From Modestobacter marinus (lineage in GTDB: Bacteria > Actinomycetota > Actinomycetes > Mycobacteriales > Geodermatophilaceae), in the NCBI RefSeq assembly GCF_011758655.1, contig NZ_JAAMPA010000003.1, forward strand, positions 248,001-312,000: a stretch of 64,000 nucleotides of DNA, given 5' to 3'. Each line of letters starts with the position of its first letter. Within the stretch, counting starts at the first letter, position 1. This document shows positions 7,733 to 17,653 of this stretch, piece by piece. The translations under genes were made by a program, and so were the position numbers. Below the pieces are notes generated by a model, which saw only the letters and a program-made list of their open reading frames with translations, ran no database searches and had not been told where the DNA came from.

Positions 7733-9658
7733 ATGACTGTCGATTCTCTGTACCCCCGCCTCGAGCCGCTCCTCGCCCAGGTGCAGAAGCCCATCCAGTA
7801 CGTCGGTGGCGAGCTCAACGCCCAGGTGAAGCCGTGGGACGACGTCGCCGTCCACTGGGCGCTGATGTACCCCGACGCGTACGAGGTCGGGCTGCCCAAC
7901 CAGGGCCTCATGATCCTGTACGAGGTGCTCAACGAGCGCCCGGACGCCCTGGCCGAGCGCACCTACGCCGTCTGGCCCGACCTGGCCGGGCTGATGCGCG
8001 AGCACGGCGTCGGCCAGTTCACCGTCGACGCCCACCGCCCGGTGCGGGAGTTCGACCTGCTCGGCGTCAGCTTCGCCACCGAGCTGGGCTACACCAACCT
8101 GCTCGAGGCCCTCGACCTCGCCGGCGTCCCGCTGCACGCGGTCGACCGCGACGAGAGCCACCCGGTGGTCGTCGCCGGCGGGCACGCCGCCTTCAACCCC
8201 GAGCCGGTCAGCGACTTCGTCGACTGCGCGGTGCTCGGCGACGGCGAGCAGGTCGTCGGCGACATGACCGACGTCGTCGCCGCCTGGAAGGAACAGGGCC
8301 GCCCCGGCGGCCGCGTGGAGCTGCTGGCCCGGCTCGCCCGGGTCGACGGCGTCTACGTCCCCCGCTTCTACGCCGTCACCTACGGCGCCGACGGCACGAT
8401 CGCCGAGGTGCTCCGCACCCGGGACGACGTCCCGGCCCGGGTCGGCAAGCGCACCGTGATGGACCTCGACGAGTGGCCCTACCCGAAGCAGCCGCTGGTC
8501 CCGCTGGCCGAGAGCGTGCACGAGCGGATGAGCGTGGAGATCTTCCGCGGCTGCACCCGGGGCTGCCGGTTCTGCCAGGCCGGGATGATCACCCGCCCGG
8601 TCCGCGAGCGGACGATCACCGGGATCGGCTCGATGGTCGACGCCGGGCTCAAGGCCACCGGCTACGAGGAGGTGGGCCTGCTCTCGCTGAGCAGCGCCGA
8701 CCACTCGGAGATCGGCCAGCTGGCCAAGGAGCTCGCCGACCGGTACGAGGGCACCAACACCGGGCTGAGCCTGCCGAGCACCCGGGTCGACGCCTTCAAC
8801 GTGACCCTGGCCAACGAGCTGTCCCGCAACGGCCGCCGCTCCGGGCTGACCTTCGCCCCCGAGGGCGGCAGCGAGCGGATCCGCCGGGTGATCAACAAGA
8901 CCGTGTCCAAGGAGGACCTGGTCCGCACGGTCACCACGGCCTACGCCAACGGCTGGCGCCAGGTGAAGCTCTACTTCATGTGCGGTCTGCCGACCGAGAC
9001 CGATGAGGACGTGCTGGAGATCGCCGAGCTGGCGGTCGAGGTCATCCGCGCCGGCCGCGAGGCCAGCGGCAGCAAGGACATCCGCTGCACCGTCTCCATC
9101 GGTGGCTTCGTGCCCAAGCCGCACACCCCCTTCCAGTGGGCGTCCCAGGCCAGCGCCGAGACCATCGACCACCGGCTCAAGGTGCTGCGCGAGGCGATCA
9201 ACGCCGACCGCCGGATCGGCCGCTCGATCGGCCTGCGCTACCACGACGGCAAGCCCGGGGTGATCGAGGGCCTGCTGTCCCGCGGCGACCGCCGGGTCGG
9301 CCGGGTCATCGAGCGGGTCTGGCGCGACGGTGGGCACTTCGACGGCTGGAGCGAGCACTTCTCCTACGACCGGTGGCAGACGGCCGCCGCCGAGGAGCTC
9401 GCCGCGTTCGGGCTCGACCTCGACTGGTTCACCACCCGGGAGCGCACCGAGCACGAGGTGCTGCCCTGGGACCACCTGGACTCCGGGCTGGACAAGGAGT
9501 GGCTCTGGGACGACTGGCAGGACGCGATCAGCGAGGACGAGGTCGGCGACTGCCGCTGGACCGGCTGCTACGACTGCGGTGTCTGCCCGACCATGGGTAC
9601 CGACATCCAGATCGGGCCCACCGGGCGCAGCCTGCTGCCGCTGACCGTGGTCCGGTAG
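7733..9658 (+). CDS. TIGR03960-type radical SAM protein, B12-binding-like N-terminus
   Basis: 641-residue protein of the actinobacterial radical SAM family found immediately before a TIGR03936-type partner and rne. Residues about 60-200 resemble a cobalamin-binding Rossmann domain. The radical SAM cluster motif is CTRGCRFC (CxxxCxxC, near residue 277-284), followed by GLSLPSTRVD and FAPEGGSERIRR. The extreme C-terminus has a Cys-rich segment (CRWTGCYDCGVCPTMG), which could bind another cluster. A TACCCT box is nine bases before the ATG. The stop is TAG and overlaps the next start by one base. The substrate is unknown; linkage to rne suggests an RNA role, but this is inference. Confidence 0.85.
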   Translation: MTVDSLYPRLEPLLAQVQKPIQYVGGELNAQVKPWDDVAVHWALMYPDAYEVGLPNQGLMILYEVLNERPDALAERTYAVWPDLAGLMREHGVGQFTVDAHRPVREFDLLGVSFATELGYTNLLEALDLAGVPLHAVDRDESHPVVVAGGHAAFNPEPVSDFVDCAVLGDGEQVVGDMTDVVAAWKEQGRPGGRVELLARLARVDGVYVPRFYAVTYGADGTIAEVLRTRDDVPARVGKRTVMDLDEWPYPKQPLVPLAESVHERMSVEIFRGCTRGCRFCQAGMITRPVRERTITGIGSMVDAGLKATGYEEVGLLSLSSADHSEIGQLAKELADRYEGTNTGLSLPSTRVDAFNVTLANELSRNGRRSGLTFAPEGGSERIRRVINKTVSKEDLVRTVTTAYANGWRQVKLYFMCGLPTETDEDVLEIAELAVEVIRAGREASGSKDIRCTVSIGGFVPKPHTPFQWASQASAETIDHRLKVLREAINADRRIGRSIGLRYHDGKPGVIEGLLSRGDRRVGRVIERVWRDGGHFDGWSEHFSYDRWQTAAAEELAAFGLDLDWFTTRERTEHEVLPWDHLDSGLDKEWLWDDWQDAISEDEVGDCRWTGCYDCGVCPTMGTDIQIGPTGRSLLPLTVVR

Positions 9659-10425
9659 TGGCCCGCACCCCCGACGGCCCACCGCCGCCGCCCACCGTGC
9701 AGAAGCTGCGGCTGCGCTACACCAAGCGCGGCCCGCTGCGCTTCGCCTCCCACCGCGACCTCGCCCGGGCCCTGGAGCGGGCGCTGCGCCGCGCCCAGGT
9801 GCCGATGGCGTTCTCCGCCGGCTTCAGCCCGCACCCGAAGATCTCCTACATGGGCGCAGCGCCGACCGGCGCGGCGTCGGAGGCGGAGTACTTCGAGATC
9901 GGGCTGTCCGCCCGGCGCGACCCGGAGCAGGTGCGGGCCGCGCTGGACGCCTCGCTGCCGCCGGGCATCGACGTCCTCGAGTGCGTCGAGGCCGTCGAGG
10001 GCAGCGGCTCGCTGGCCGACCGGCTGGACGCCACCCGGTGGCGGATCGACCTCCCCGGCGTGGCCGCCGACGAGCTGTCGAGCGCGGTGCAGGCCTTCCT
10101 CGCCGAGGAGGTCGTGCTGGTCTCGAAGCGGACCAAGAACGGCACCAAGGACGTCGACGCGCGGGCCGCCGTCGTCTCCGCTGCGGTCACCGTTGAGGCA
10201 GGTTGTGCCATACTGCTCGTGGTCGTACGGCAGCTCACGCCGACCGTTCGACCGGATGACGTGATGGCCGCTCTGGCTGCCGTCGCCGACCTGCACCCGC
10301 CGTTGCCCGCCCGGGCCGTGCGTGAGGCGCAGGGCCGGCTCGACGACAGCGGTGACGTCGCCGATCCGCTGGGGCCCGACCGCGTGGCCAGTTCCCGCTG
10401 CCAGGGGGAGCCGGCTCAGGTCTGA
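9658..10425 (+). CDS. TIGR03936 / DUF2344 radical-SAM-linked protein
   Basis: 255-residue partner of the preceding radical SAM enzyme; in many other bacteria the two are fused or adjacent. The recognisable core is LRLRYTKRGPLRFASHRDLARALERALRRA followed by PMAFSAGFSPHPKISY (residues about 15-65), here cited in two pieces of one conserved block. GTG 9658 overlaps the TAG stop of the upstream gene, so the two are translationally coupled. The C-terminal half is less conserved and its last 40 residues look unconstrained. Function is unknown. Confidence 0.85.
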   Translation: MARTPDGPPPPPTVQKLRLRYTKRGPLRFASHRDLARALERALRRAQVPMAFSAGFSPHPKISYMGAAPTGAASEAEYFEIGLSARRDPEQVRAALDASLPPGIDVLECVEAVEGSGSLADRLDATRWRIDLPGVAADELSSAVQAFLAEEVVLVSKRTKNGTKDVDARAAVVSAAVTVEAGCAILLVVVRQLTPTVRPDDVMAALAAVADLHPPLPARAVREAQGRLDDSGDVADPLGPDRVASSRCQGEPAQV

Positions 10426-10712
10426 CCCGGTGGACCCGGATGCGCCGGGCGTCGCCTGCGACACGTCTGCCAGCCGTGGCGCTGCACCACCCGAACTCGG
10501 CACCACCTGAGCCTTCGAACCACCGCACCACCCGTGTTCAGCACGCTGCACCACCGGGCACCAGCCGCACCGGCCGGAGCGCGGACCCAGACTTCGCGGG
10601 CCGGGCAGAACCGCCGCTCCCAGCGGCCGCCCGATCCGCCCGACCCACGTTCCTGCGCGGCCGCCAGTCGGAGACGATCGGCGCCCGGGGACGCACAGGA
10701 GGCGAGCCCTTC
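10426..10712 (+). other. Leader region before rne
   Basis: 287 bp without a credible gene. The open frame of rne continues upstream through it (from 10440) but the translation is compositionally unlike any RNase E. On the transcript strand it is rich in CACC/ACCA runs and poor in stable structure. No clear -10/-35 pair was found. It may be a long 5' UTR, a position at which RNase E autoregulation is known in enterobacteria; here that is only a possibility. Confidence 0.4.
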
Positions 10713-13700
10713 GTGGCCGACCACGACGACAACGAGAACAGCACCGACACCAGCACCGCGGAGGGATCAGCGCCCGCCGATCTGCTCGGTGGCCCGGCCC
10801 CGGAGCCGGACACCGGTGACGGGTCGGCGGAGCCGGACGCCGAGGACCTCCCTGAGGAGCCGGTCGAGGTGCCGATGGCCGAGGCCATCACCCCCCAGCC
10901 CGAGCACGAGCTCCCCAGGTTCGGCGCCCAGTTCAGCTCGCCGGAGCCCACCACCGTCACCGCCCGGCCCCGCCGCCGGGCCACCCGGCCGGCCGTGACG
11001 GCAGACCCCGACTCGGTCGAGCCGCCGGCCCCGCAGCTCTCGCCGGTGGCTCCCGCCTTCGTCAGCTTCGTGGCCCCCGAGCCCGAGGTCGCCGCACCGC
11101 GCCGCCGCAGCCGCCGTCCGCAGGCCGAGTCGCCGGCGGAGTCGACCGACGCCGACTCCGGCCGGACCGACGACCGGCCGGCCGCCGACGAGCGTGACGC
11201 CGAGCAGGCACCGCCGCGGCGGTCCCGCAGTCGCCGCCGTGCCCTCGCGGAGAGCGAGCCGGTCGAGGCCGAGGACACCGAGACCACCGAGACCGACGAG
11301 CGGGACACCGACGAGCGGGACACCGAGGACGCCGACGACCGCGACGGCGACGACGGCGGCTCCTCGGGCAGCCGCCGCCGGCGCCGGGGCCGTCGGGGCC
11401 GTGGCCGTGGACGCACCGGCGAGGACGGCAGCGACGGCGACCGCGACGACGAGGACACCGACACCCCGGCCGCGGCCGAGGAGTCCGAGGACAGCACCGA
11501 GCCCGAGGGCCAGGACGACGACAGCGAGGACGACGACTCGGCCGAGGGCGGCTCAGGGTCGAGCACCCGCCGTCGCCGCCGGCGCCGTCGTCGCGGCAGC
11601 AGCGGCGAGAACGGCAGCAGCGAGGACAGCACCGAGGACGCCGACGACCGGCCGGAGCGGGCCGGGCGCAACGGCCGCACCTCCAGCGACGACGACGTCC
11701 GTGGGGTGGCCGGCTCCACCCGGCTCGAGGCCAAGCGGCAGCGGCGTCGCGAGGGCCGCGACGGTGGCCGCCGGCGCGCGCCGATCCTGAGCGAGTCGGA
11801 GTTCCTGGCCCGGCGTGAGGCCGTGGACCGGGCGATGGTCATCCGCCAGCAGGGGGAGCGCACCCAGATCGCCGTCCTCGAGGACGACGTCCTGGTCGAG
11901 CACTACGTCACCCAGGCGCAGGCCACCTCGTTCGCGGGCAACGTGTACCTGGGCCGCGTGCAGAACGTGCTGCCCAGCATGGAGGCCGCGTTCGTCGACA
12001 TCGGCAAGGGCCGCAACGCCGTCCTGTACGCCGGTGAGGTCAACTGGGACGCCGCCGGCCTGTCCGGCAAGTCGCGGTCGATCGAGACCGCGATGAAGTC
12101 CGGCGACAAGGTCCTGGTCCAGGTGACCAAGGACCCGATCGGCCACAAGGGTGCCCGGCTGACCCAGCAGGTCAACCTGCCCGGCCGCTTCCTGGTCTAC
12201 GTGCCCGGTGGCTCGATGACCGGCATCAGCCGCAAGCTGCCGGACAAGGAGCGCCAGCGGCTGAAGGACATCCTGAAGAAGATCGTCCCCGAGGACGCCG
12301 GCGTCATCATCCGCACGGCCGCGGAGGGCGCCTCGGAGGAGGAGCTCACCCGGGACGTGGCCCGGCTGCAGGCGCAGTGGGAGGTCATCCAGACCAAGGC
12401 GTCCTCGACGTCCAGCGCGCCGACGTTGCTCTACGGCGAGCCCGACCTGGCGATCCGGGTCATCCGCGACGTCTTCAACGAGGACTTCAAGCGGCTGGTC
12501 GTCCAGGGTGACGACGCCTGGGACACCGTCGAGGCCTACGTCGCGCACGTGTCCCCGGAGCTCTCCGAGCGGCTGCAGCGCTACACCGGCACCGGCGACG
12601 TCTTCCGTGACCTGCGGATCGACGAGCAGCTGATGAAGGCCCTCGACCGCAAGGTGTGGCTGCCTTCGGGCGGCTCGCTGGTCATCGACCGCACCGAGGC
12701 GATGACGGTCGTCGACGTCAACACCGGCAAGTTCGTCGGCTCGGGCGGCAACCTCGAGCAGACCGTGACGCGGAACAACATCGAGGCCGCCGAGGAGATC
12801 GTCCGCCAGCTCCGGCTGCGCGACATCGGCGGGATCATCGTCATCGACTTCATCGACATGGTCCTGGAGAGCAACCGCGACCTCGTGCTGCGGCGGCTCA
12901 CCGAGTGCCTCGGCCGCGACCGCACCAAGCACCAGGTCGCCGAGGTCACCTCGCTGGGCCTGGTGCAGATGACCCGCAAGCGGGTCGGCCAGGGGCTGCT
13001 GGAGGTCTTCTCCGAGCCGTGCGAGCACTGCCGTGGCCGGGGTGTCCTGGTGCACGTCGACCCGGTGGACGAGAAGAAGCGGTCCAGCGGCAACGGCAAC
13101 GGCGGCGGCGGGAACGGCGGCGGCAACGGTGGCGGCGGCCGGAACCGGGGCGACTCGGGGAGCGGGTCGGGTTCGGGCAGTGGCTCTGGCAGTGGTGGTG
13201 CCTCCGGCCCGGGCCGGGACAAGGGCCGGGACGACCGGGCGAAGGACGCCGCTGTCGCGACCCCCGACGCCGCGGAGACCGCACCCGTGACCGAGGACGC
13301 GCGCCCCGAGGGCGACGCCGCCGACGCGCCGGGCGCCGACGCCGCCGAGACCGGCGGCGGTCGCAGTCGTCGCAGCCGGGGTGGCCGCGACCGCGGATCG
13401 CGGAGCGGCAACGCCGCCGAGCGCGGTCCCGTGGACGCCGGCTCGCCGGCCGCCCAGGCCGACCAGGACGAGGCGGCCCCGGAGCCGGCGGACGGGGGCA
13501 CCGCGACCTCGCGTCGCGAGGACCCGGCCGCGGGCTGGGACGTCGCCGACGCCATGGCGCTGCAGGGCGGGGCGTCCTTCGACGAGCCCGTCGCCGGCGG
13601 ACAGGCCACGGGGGAGCAGGTCGCCGCGGAGCAGGTCACCGAGTCGACGGACGAGCCGGCCGGTGAGGGTCGTGGCCGCCGCAGCCGGGGCCGTCGAGGC

Positions 13701-14066
13701 CGTGGGCAGGCAGCCGGGGCCCGCGGGGCCGAGGACGCCCCGGTCGCCGACGCGCCCGACAGTGGACTGCCGGACGCCGACGCGCTCACCGGGGAGGAGA
13801 CCCTCCCCACGGGCGAGACCGCGGTGCAGGTGGTCGCCGAGGAGCCGACGCCTGCCGAGGCGTCGACCCCGGACACCGTCCTGGCCGCCGCGGTGGCGGC
13901 GCCGCCGGCCAGCCCGGATGCCCCGGAGGCAGCGGAGGAGCGGTCGGAGCCGGCCGTCGTCGTGCCGCCCCAGCCGGTCGCCGAGCCCGTGGCCGACCCG
14001 GAGGTCCCGGCGGTCCGGCCGCGGCGCCGCAGGGCCGCCTCGCGGCCCGCAGGCCCGCCCGCCTGA
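10713..14066 (+). CDS. rne: Ribonuclease E/G
   Basis: 1117-residue endoribonuclease of the RNase E/G family (rRNA maturation and mRNA decay). The catalytic core is in the middle (about 370-800): S1-like segment GNVYLGRVQNVLPSMEAAFV, then PDKERQRLKDILKK, DNase I-like residues MTVVDVNTGKFVGSGG and DFIDMVLESNRD, and Zn-link CEHCRGRG. The long N-terminal (about 1-365) and C-terminal (about 790-1117) arms are low complexity, with acidic runs and Arg-rich blocks such as [14 protein letters not shown], typical of actinobacterial RNase E. GTG 10713 has an AGGAGG sequence ten bases upstream. A double hairpin follows the stop. Confidence 0.92.
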   Translation: MADHDDNENSTDTSTAEGSAPADLLGGPAPEPDTGDGSAEPDAEDLPEEPVEVPMAEAITPQPEHELPRFGAQFSSPEPTTVTARPRRRATRPAVTADPDSVEPPAPQLSPVAPAFVSFVAPEPEVAAPRRRSRRPQAESPAESTDADSGRTDDRPAADERDAEQAPPRRSRSRRRALAESEPVEAEDTETTETDERDTDERDTEDADDRDGDDGGSSGSRRRRRGRRGRGRGRTGEDGSDGDRDDEDTDTPAAAEESEDSTEPEGQDDDSEDDDSAEGGSGSSTRRRRRRRRRGSSGENGSSEDSTEDADDRPERAGRNGRTSSDDDVRGVAGSTRLEAKRQRRREGRDGGRRRAPILSESEFLARREAVDRAMVIRQQGERTQIAVLEDDVLVEHYVTQAQATSFAGNVYLGRVQNVLPSMEAAFVDIGKGRNAVLYAGEVNWDAAGLSGKSRSIETAMKSGDKVLVQVTKDPIGHKGARLTQQVNLPGRFLVYVPGGSMTGISRKLPDKERQRLKDILKKIVPEDAGVIIRTAAEGASEEELTRDVARLQAQWEVIQTKASSTSSAPTLLYGEPDLAIRVIRDVFNEDFKRLVVQGDDAWDTVEAYVAHVSPELSERLQRYTGTGDVFRDLRIDEQLMKALDRKVWLPSGGSLVIDRTEAMTVVDVNTGKFVGSGGNLEQTVTRNNIEAAEEIVRQLRLRDIGGIIVIDFIDMVLESNRDLVLRRLTECLGRDRTKHQVAEVTSLGLVQMTRKRVGQGLLEVFSEPCEHCRGRGVLVHVDPVDEKKRSSGNGNGGGGNGGGNGGGGRNRGDSGSGSGSGSGSGSGGASGPGRDKGRDDRAKDAAVATPDAAETAPVTEDARPEGDAADAPGADAAETGGGRSRRSRGGRDRGSRSGNAAERGPVDAGSPAAQADQDEAAPEPADGGTATSRREDPAAGWDVADAMALQGGASFDEPVAGGQATGEQVAAEQVTESTDEPAGEGRGRRSRGRRGRGQAAGARGAEDAPVADAPDSGLPDADALTGEETLPTGETAVQVVAEEPTPAEASTPDTVLAAAVAAPPASPDAPEAAEERSEPAVVVPPQPVAEPVADPEVPAVRPRRRRAASRPAGPPA

Positions 14067-14073
14067 CCGAGGA

Positions 14074-14103
14074 CCCCGGGCAGGGCACCGTCCCTGCCCG
14101 GGG
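14074..14103 (+). terminator. rne terminator
   Basis: CCCCGGGCAGGG (14074-14085) pairs perfectly with CCCTGCCCGGGG (14092-14103) around a six-base loop, seven bases past the rne stop. Confidence 0.75.
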
Positions 14104-14137
14104 CCGGGTCGAGCCGCACCCACGCGGTTCGACCCGG
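14104..14137 (+). terminator. Second hairpin downstream of rne
   Basis: CCGGGTCGAGCCGC (14104-14117) pairs with GCGGTTCGACCCGG (14124-14137), one G-T pair, loop of six. It abuts the first hairpin and lies before the rplU promoter, so the two form a tandem barrier. Confidence 0.6.
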
Positions 14138-14152
14138 GCACAACGCCTCGGG

Positions 14153-14158
14153 TACGCT
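14153..14158 (+). promoter_or_regulatory. -10 box of the rplU-rpmA promoter
   Basis: TACGCT upstream of rplU. A start near 14165 would give a leader of about 130 nt containing GC-rich complementary segments, the position where ribosomal-protein leaders often regulate translation. No known L21 leader class was recognised. Confidence 0.5.
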
Positions 14159-14297
14159 GGACGGGTTGCTCCACCACGGGCCGCGCACCTCGGTGCCGCC
14201 TGGGAGGCGCGAGCAGCACGTCCAGCACTCGGCCCTCGTGGCGGTCGTGCGCGCAGGACACAGTGCTGGACACATGGAACCGATCGAGGAGTCAGTG

Positions 14298-14609
14298 GTG
14301 TACGCAGTCGTCAAGGCCGGTGGAGCGCAGCACAAGGTGGGTGTCGGTGACACGTTCACCGTCAACCGCCTCAGCGGAGAGGCCGGTGACACCGTCACCC
14401 TCCCGGCCATCCTGCTGGTCGACGGCGACACCGTCACCGCCGACGCCCAGACGCTCGCCGGCGTCACCGTGACCGGCGAGATCGTCGAGCACGGCAAGGG
14501 CCCGAAGATCCACATCCACAAGTTCAAGAACAAGACGGGCTACCACAAGCGCCAGGGGCACCGTCAGCCCCTGACCAGCGTCGTGGTCCGCGACATCACG
14601 AAGGGCTGA
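14298..14609 (+). CDS. rplU: 50S ribosomal protein L21
   Basis: 103-residue L21, a 23S rRNA-binding protein of the large subunit. It opens [18 protein letters not shown] and ends with the basic [15 protein letters not shown] and LTSVVVRDI segments, all characteristic. GTG 14298 was chosen because the family begins at this residue and GAGGAG lies six bases upstream; ATG 14275 (longer by eight residues) and GTG 14295 are alternatives. It forms an operon with rpmA, four bases downstream. Confidence 0.93.
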   Translation: MYAVVKAGGAQHKVGVGDTFTVNRLSGEAGDTVTLPAILLVDGDTVTADAQTLAGVTVTGEIVEHGKGPKIHIHKFKNKTGYHKRQGHRQPLTSVVVRDITKG

Positions 14610-14613
14610 CGAC

Positions 14614-14901
14614 ATGGCACACAAGAAGGGCGCATCGTCGTCCCGCAACGGTCGCGACTCCAACGCCCAGCGCCTGGGCGTCAAGCGCTTCGGTGGTCAG
14701 GTCGTCAAGGCCGGTGAGATCATCGTCCGCCAGCGCGGCACGCACTTCCACCCGGGTCTCGGCGTCGGCCGCGGCAAGGACGACACCCTGTTCGCGCTCG
14801 TCCCCGGCGCGGTGACCTTCGGGTTCCGCCGCGGCCGCCGCGAGGTCGCCATCACCGCCGTCGGCGCGCCGGTGGCCGCCCGCGAGACCGTCTCGGTCTG
14901 A
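14614..14901 (+). CDS. rpmA: 50S ribosomal protein L27
   Basis: 95-residue L27, whose N-terminal tail reaches the peptidyl-transferase centre. It starts directly at [16 protein letters not shown] without the cleaved leader of Firmicutes L27 and contains the family signature [20 protein letters not shown]. It sits between rplU and obgE as in most bacteria and is closed by a 17-bp stem terminator. Confidence 0.96.
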   Translation: MAHKKGASSSRNGRDSNAQRLGVKRFGGQVVKAGEIIVRQRGTHFHPGLGVGRGKDDTLFALVPGAVTFGFRRGRREVAITAVGAPVAARETVSV

Positions 14902-14952
14902 GCAGTCCCCGGCCCGTTCCCCGGAACACAGGCCGGTCGCACGACGCACGAC

Positions 14953-14990
14953 ACGGGTGGCGGCGCCGGTACTCCGGCGCCGCCACCCGT
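14953..14990 (+). terminator. rplU-rpmA terminator
   Basis: ACGGGTGGCGGCGCCGG pairs perfectly with its complement at 14974-14990 around a four-base loop (TACT), 50 bp after rpmA. It is one of the strongest stems in the window. Confidence 0.85.
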
Positions 14991-15035
14991 TCCCCATTCC
15001 GGACAGTTCGGCCGTAACGCAGAGAGGCGGCGATC

Positions 15036-16523
15036 ATGGCCGCTTTCGTCGACCGCGTGACGGTCCACGTCTCGGCAGGAAAGGGTGCCAACGGGGTCAG
15101 CTCCGTGCACCGCGAGAAGTTCAAGCCGCTGGGCGGCCCCGACGGGGGCGACGGGGGTGACGGCGGCGACGTCGTCCTCCAGGTCGACCCGAGCGTGCAC
15201 ACCCTGCTGGACTTCCACCACCGCCCGCACCAGAAGGCCGGCAACGGCAAGCAGGCGGCGGGCGACTACCGCAACGGCGGGCGCGGGGCCGACCTCGTCC
15301 TGGGCGTCCCCTCCGGCACCGTCGTGAGCGTCGGCGGCCAGGTCGTCGCCGACCTGGTCGGGGCCGGTGCGCGGGTGGTGCTGGCCCGCGGCGGCAAGGG
15401 CGGGCTGGGCAACGCCGCGCTGGCCAACGCCCGCCGCAAGGCCCCCGGTTTCGCGCTGCTGGGCGAGCCGGGGGAGGCCGTGGACGCCGTCCTCGAGCTG
15501 AAGAGCATCGCCGACGTCGGTCTGGTCGGGTACCCCTCGGCCGGCAAGTCCTCCCTCGTCGCCTCGATGTCGGCCGCCCGCCCCAAGATCGCCGACTACC
15601 CCTTCACCACGCTCGTGCCGCAGCTGGGCGTCATCCGCTCCGGCGACACGACCTACACGATGGCCGACGTCCCCGGGTTGATCCCCGGCGCGTCCGTCGG
15701 CAAGGGCCTGGGCCTGGAGTTCCTGCGGCACGTCGAGCGCTGCGCCGTGCTGGTGCACGTGGTCGACATGGCGACCATGGAGCCCGGACGCGACCCGGAG
15801 ACCGACATCGAGGCCCTCGAGCACGAGCTGCGCGAGTACGGCGGCGACGAGCTCGACCTGGTCGGCCGGCTGCGGATCGCCGTGCTGAACAAGATCGACG
15901 TCCCGGACGGTCGCGAGCTGGTCGACCTGGTGCGCGCCTCGCTGGAGCAGCGCGGCCTGCAGGTGTTCCCGATCAGCGCGGCCACCGGGGAAGGGGTGAC
16001 CGAGCTGGGCTACGCGCTCGCCGCCGCCGTCCGGGAGCACCGCGCCTCGCTGCCCGAACTCCCGCCGGCCCCGATCACGATCGTGCCGCGCGCCGTCGAC
16101 GACGGCGGCTTCACCGTCGAGCCCGACCCCCGCACCGACGGGTGGGTCGTGCTCGGGGTGCGCCCGGAGCGCTGGGTCCGGCAGACCGACTTCGGCAACG
16201 ACGAGGCCGTCGGCTACCTGGCCGACCGGCTCAACCGGCTGGGCGTGGAGGAGGAGCTGGCCAAGGCCGGCGCCGTCCCCGGCGACGCGATCACCATCGG
16301 CGACGTCACCTTCGACTGGGAGCCCACCCTCCCGGCCGGCACGCTCACCATCGAGGAGACCGCGGGCCTGGGTGGCCGCGGCACCGACACCCGGCTCGAG
16401 GACAACACCCGGCTGTCGGCCGAGGACCGCCTCCGGGCCAAGAAGGCCCGCCGGCTGCCGTACGAGGTCACCGAGGGGGACGGCTGGATCGACGCCGACC
16501 TCCTCGACGACACCGACCGGTGA
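15036..16523 (+). CDS. obgE: GTPase Obg/CgtA
   Basis: 495-residue ribosome-associated GTPase. The Gly-rich Obg fold covers about residues 1-158 ([20 protein letters not shown]), the G domain follows with G1 [12 protein letters not shown]3 DVPGL and G4 NKID, and the C-terminal OCT domain covers about 340-430. A charged C-terminal extension ([20 protein letters not shown]) follows. ATG 15036 is preceded by AGAGAGG. The stop overlaps the proB start by four bases. Confidence 0.95.
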   Translation: MAAFVDRVTVHVSAGKGANGVSSVHREKFKPLGGPDGGDGGDGGDVVLQVDPSVHTLLDFHHRPHQKAGNGKQAAGDYRNGGRGADLVLGVPSGTVVSVGGQVVADLVGAGARVVLARGGKGGLGNAALANARRKAPGFALLGEPGEAVDAVLELKSIADVGLVGYPSAGKSSLVASMSAARPKIADYPFTTLVPQLGVIRSGDTTYTMADVPGLIPGASVGKGLGLEFLRHVERCAVLVHVVDMATMEPGRDPETDIEALEHELREYGGDELDLVGRLRIAVLNKIDVPDGRELVDLVRASLEQRGLQVFPISAATGEGVTELGYALAAAVREHRASLPELPPAPITIVPRAVDDGGFTVEPDPRTDGWVVLGVRPERWVRQTDFGNDEAVGYLADRLNRLGVEEELAKAGAVPGDAITIGDVTFDWEPTLPAGTLTIEETAGLGGRGTDTRLEDNTRLSAEDRLRAKKARRLPYEVTEGDGWIDADLLDDTDR

Positions 16524-17641
16524 CCGCCCGCGCGGAGATCGCCGCCGCGCAGCGGGTGGTGGTCAAGGTCGGCTCCTCGTCGCTGACCACCCTGCCCGGC
16601 GGGCTGGACGAGACCCGCCTTCGGGCGCTGGTCGACGTCCTCGGCGCGCTGCGGGCGGCCGGCCGGCAGGTCGTGCTCGTCTCCTCCGGCGCGATCGCCG
16701 CGGGGCTGGCGCCGCTCGGGCTGGGTGGCCGGCCGCGCGACCTGGCCACCGCGCAGGCGGCGGCGAGCGTCGGGCAGCTGCGGCTGGTGCAGACCTACGC
16801 CGACGCCTTCGCCGCCCACGACGTGACCGTCGGACAGGTGCTGCTCACCGCCGACGACCTGACCCGGCGCGGCCACTACCGCAACGCGCAGCAGACGATC
16901 GAGCGACTGCTGTCCCTCGGCGTGCTGCCGATCGTCAACGAGAACGACACGGTCGCCACCGAGGAGATCCGGTTCGGCGACAACGACCGGCTGGCGGCGC
17001 TGGTCGCCCACGTCGCCCTGGCGGACGCCCTGCTGCTGCTCTCGGACGTGGACGGCGTCTACGACGGCGACCCGCGCACCGGGCCGGCCGCGCTGGTCGA
17101 CACCGTGCGCGGCCCCGCCGACCTCGCGGCGGTCACGCTCGGCTCGGCCAGCCGCAACGGCGTCGGCACCGGCGGGATGGCCACCAAGGTGGAGGCCGCG
17201 TTCATCGCCTCGGCGGCGGGGGTGCCCGTCGTGGTGACCTCCACGCCACAGGCGGCGGACGCGCTGGCCGGTGAGCGGGTGGGCACCCTGTTCGCCCCGA
17301 CGGGGCGCCGTCCCTCGGCCCGGCAGTTCTGGCTCCGCTACGCCAGCCGCCCGCGCGGCCGGGTGCTGCTGGACGAGGGGGCGGTGCGGGCGGTCCGCGA
17401 GCGGCACGCCTCCTTGCTGGCCGCGGGTGTCACCGGGGTGACCGGCGAGTTCCTCGCCGACGACCCGGTGGAGCTGGTCGGCCCGGACGGCGAGGTGGTC
17501 GCCCGCGGCCTGGTCGCCTACGACGCCCGCGAGCTGCCCGCCCTGCTCGGCCGCAAGACCGGTGACCTGGACCCCGAGTACCGCCGCGAGGTCGTGCACC
17601 GCGATGAGATGGTGCTCGTCGGGCGCACCACCCGCGGCTGA
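16520..17641 (+). CDS. proB: Glutamate 5-kinase
   Basis: 373-residue enzyme that phosphorylates L-glutamate in the first step of proline synthesis. The amino-acid kinase domain (about 10-260) has [27 protein letters not shown] and [12 protein letters not shown]; the PUA domain follows (about 280-360, starting near [13 protein letters not shown]). The GTG start overlaps the obgE stop (GTGA). A def-like gene separates it from proA, so proline genes are on the same strand but interrupted. Confidence 0.95.
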   Translation: MTARAEIAAAQRVVVKVGSSSLTTLPGGLDETRLRALVDVLGALRAAGRQVVLVSSGAIAAGLAPLGLGGRPRDLATAQAAASVGQLRLVQTYADAFAAHDVTVGQVLLTADDLTRRGHYRNAQQTIERLLSLGVLPIVNENDTVATEEIRFGDNDRLAALVAHVALADALLLLSDVDGVYDGDPRTGPAALVDTVRGPADLAAVTLGSASRNGVGTGGMATKVEAAFIASAAGVPVVVTSTPQAADALAGERVGTLFAPTGRRPSARQFWLRYASRPRGRVLLDEGAVRAVRERHASLLAAGVTGVTGEFLADDPVELVGPDGEVVARGLVAYDARELPALLGRKTGDLDPEYRREVVHRDEMVLVGRTTRG

Positions 17642-17653
17642 GAGACTGCCCCC

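Noticed and set aside
9650-9660. TAG at the end of the TIGR03960 gene as a Sec codon
   Set aside because: The protein is full length, the next gene starts on the same bases in another frame, and no hairpin-plus-extension follows in frame.
7616-9682. Very long antisense frame opposite the radical SAM gene, and similar long frames elsewhere
   Set aside because: In DNA this GC-rich the antisense frames of real genes are often open; the translations are Ala/Arg/Gly/Pro-rich and lack any domain.
10440-10712. Longer N-terminus for rne
   Set aside because: The translation is compositionally unlike RNase E arms, and GTG 10713 has an AGGAGG site.
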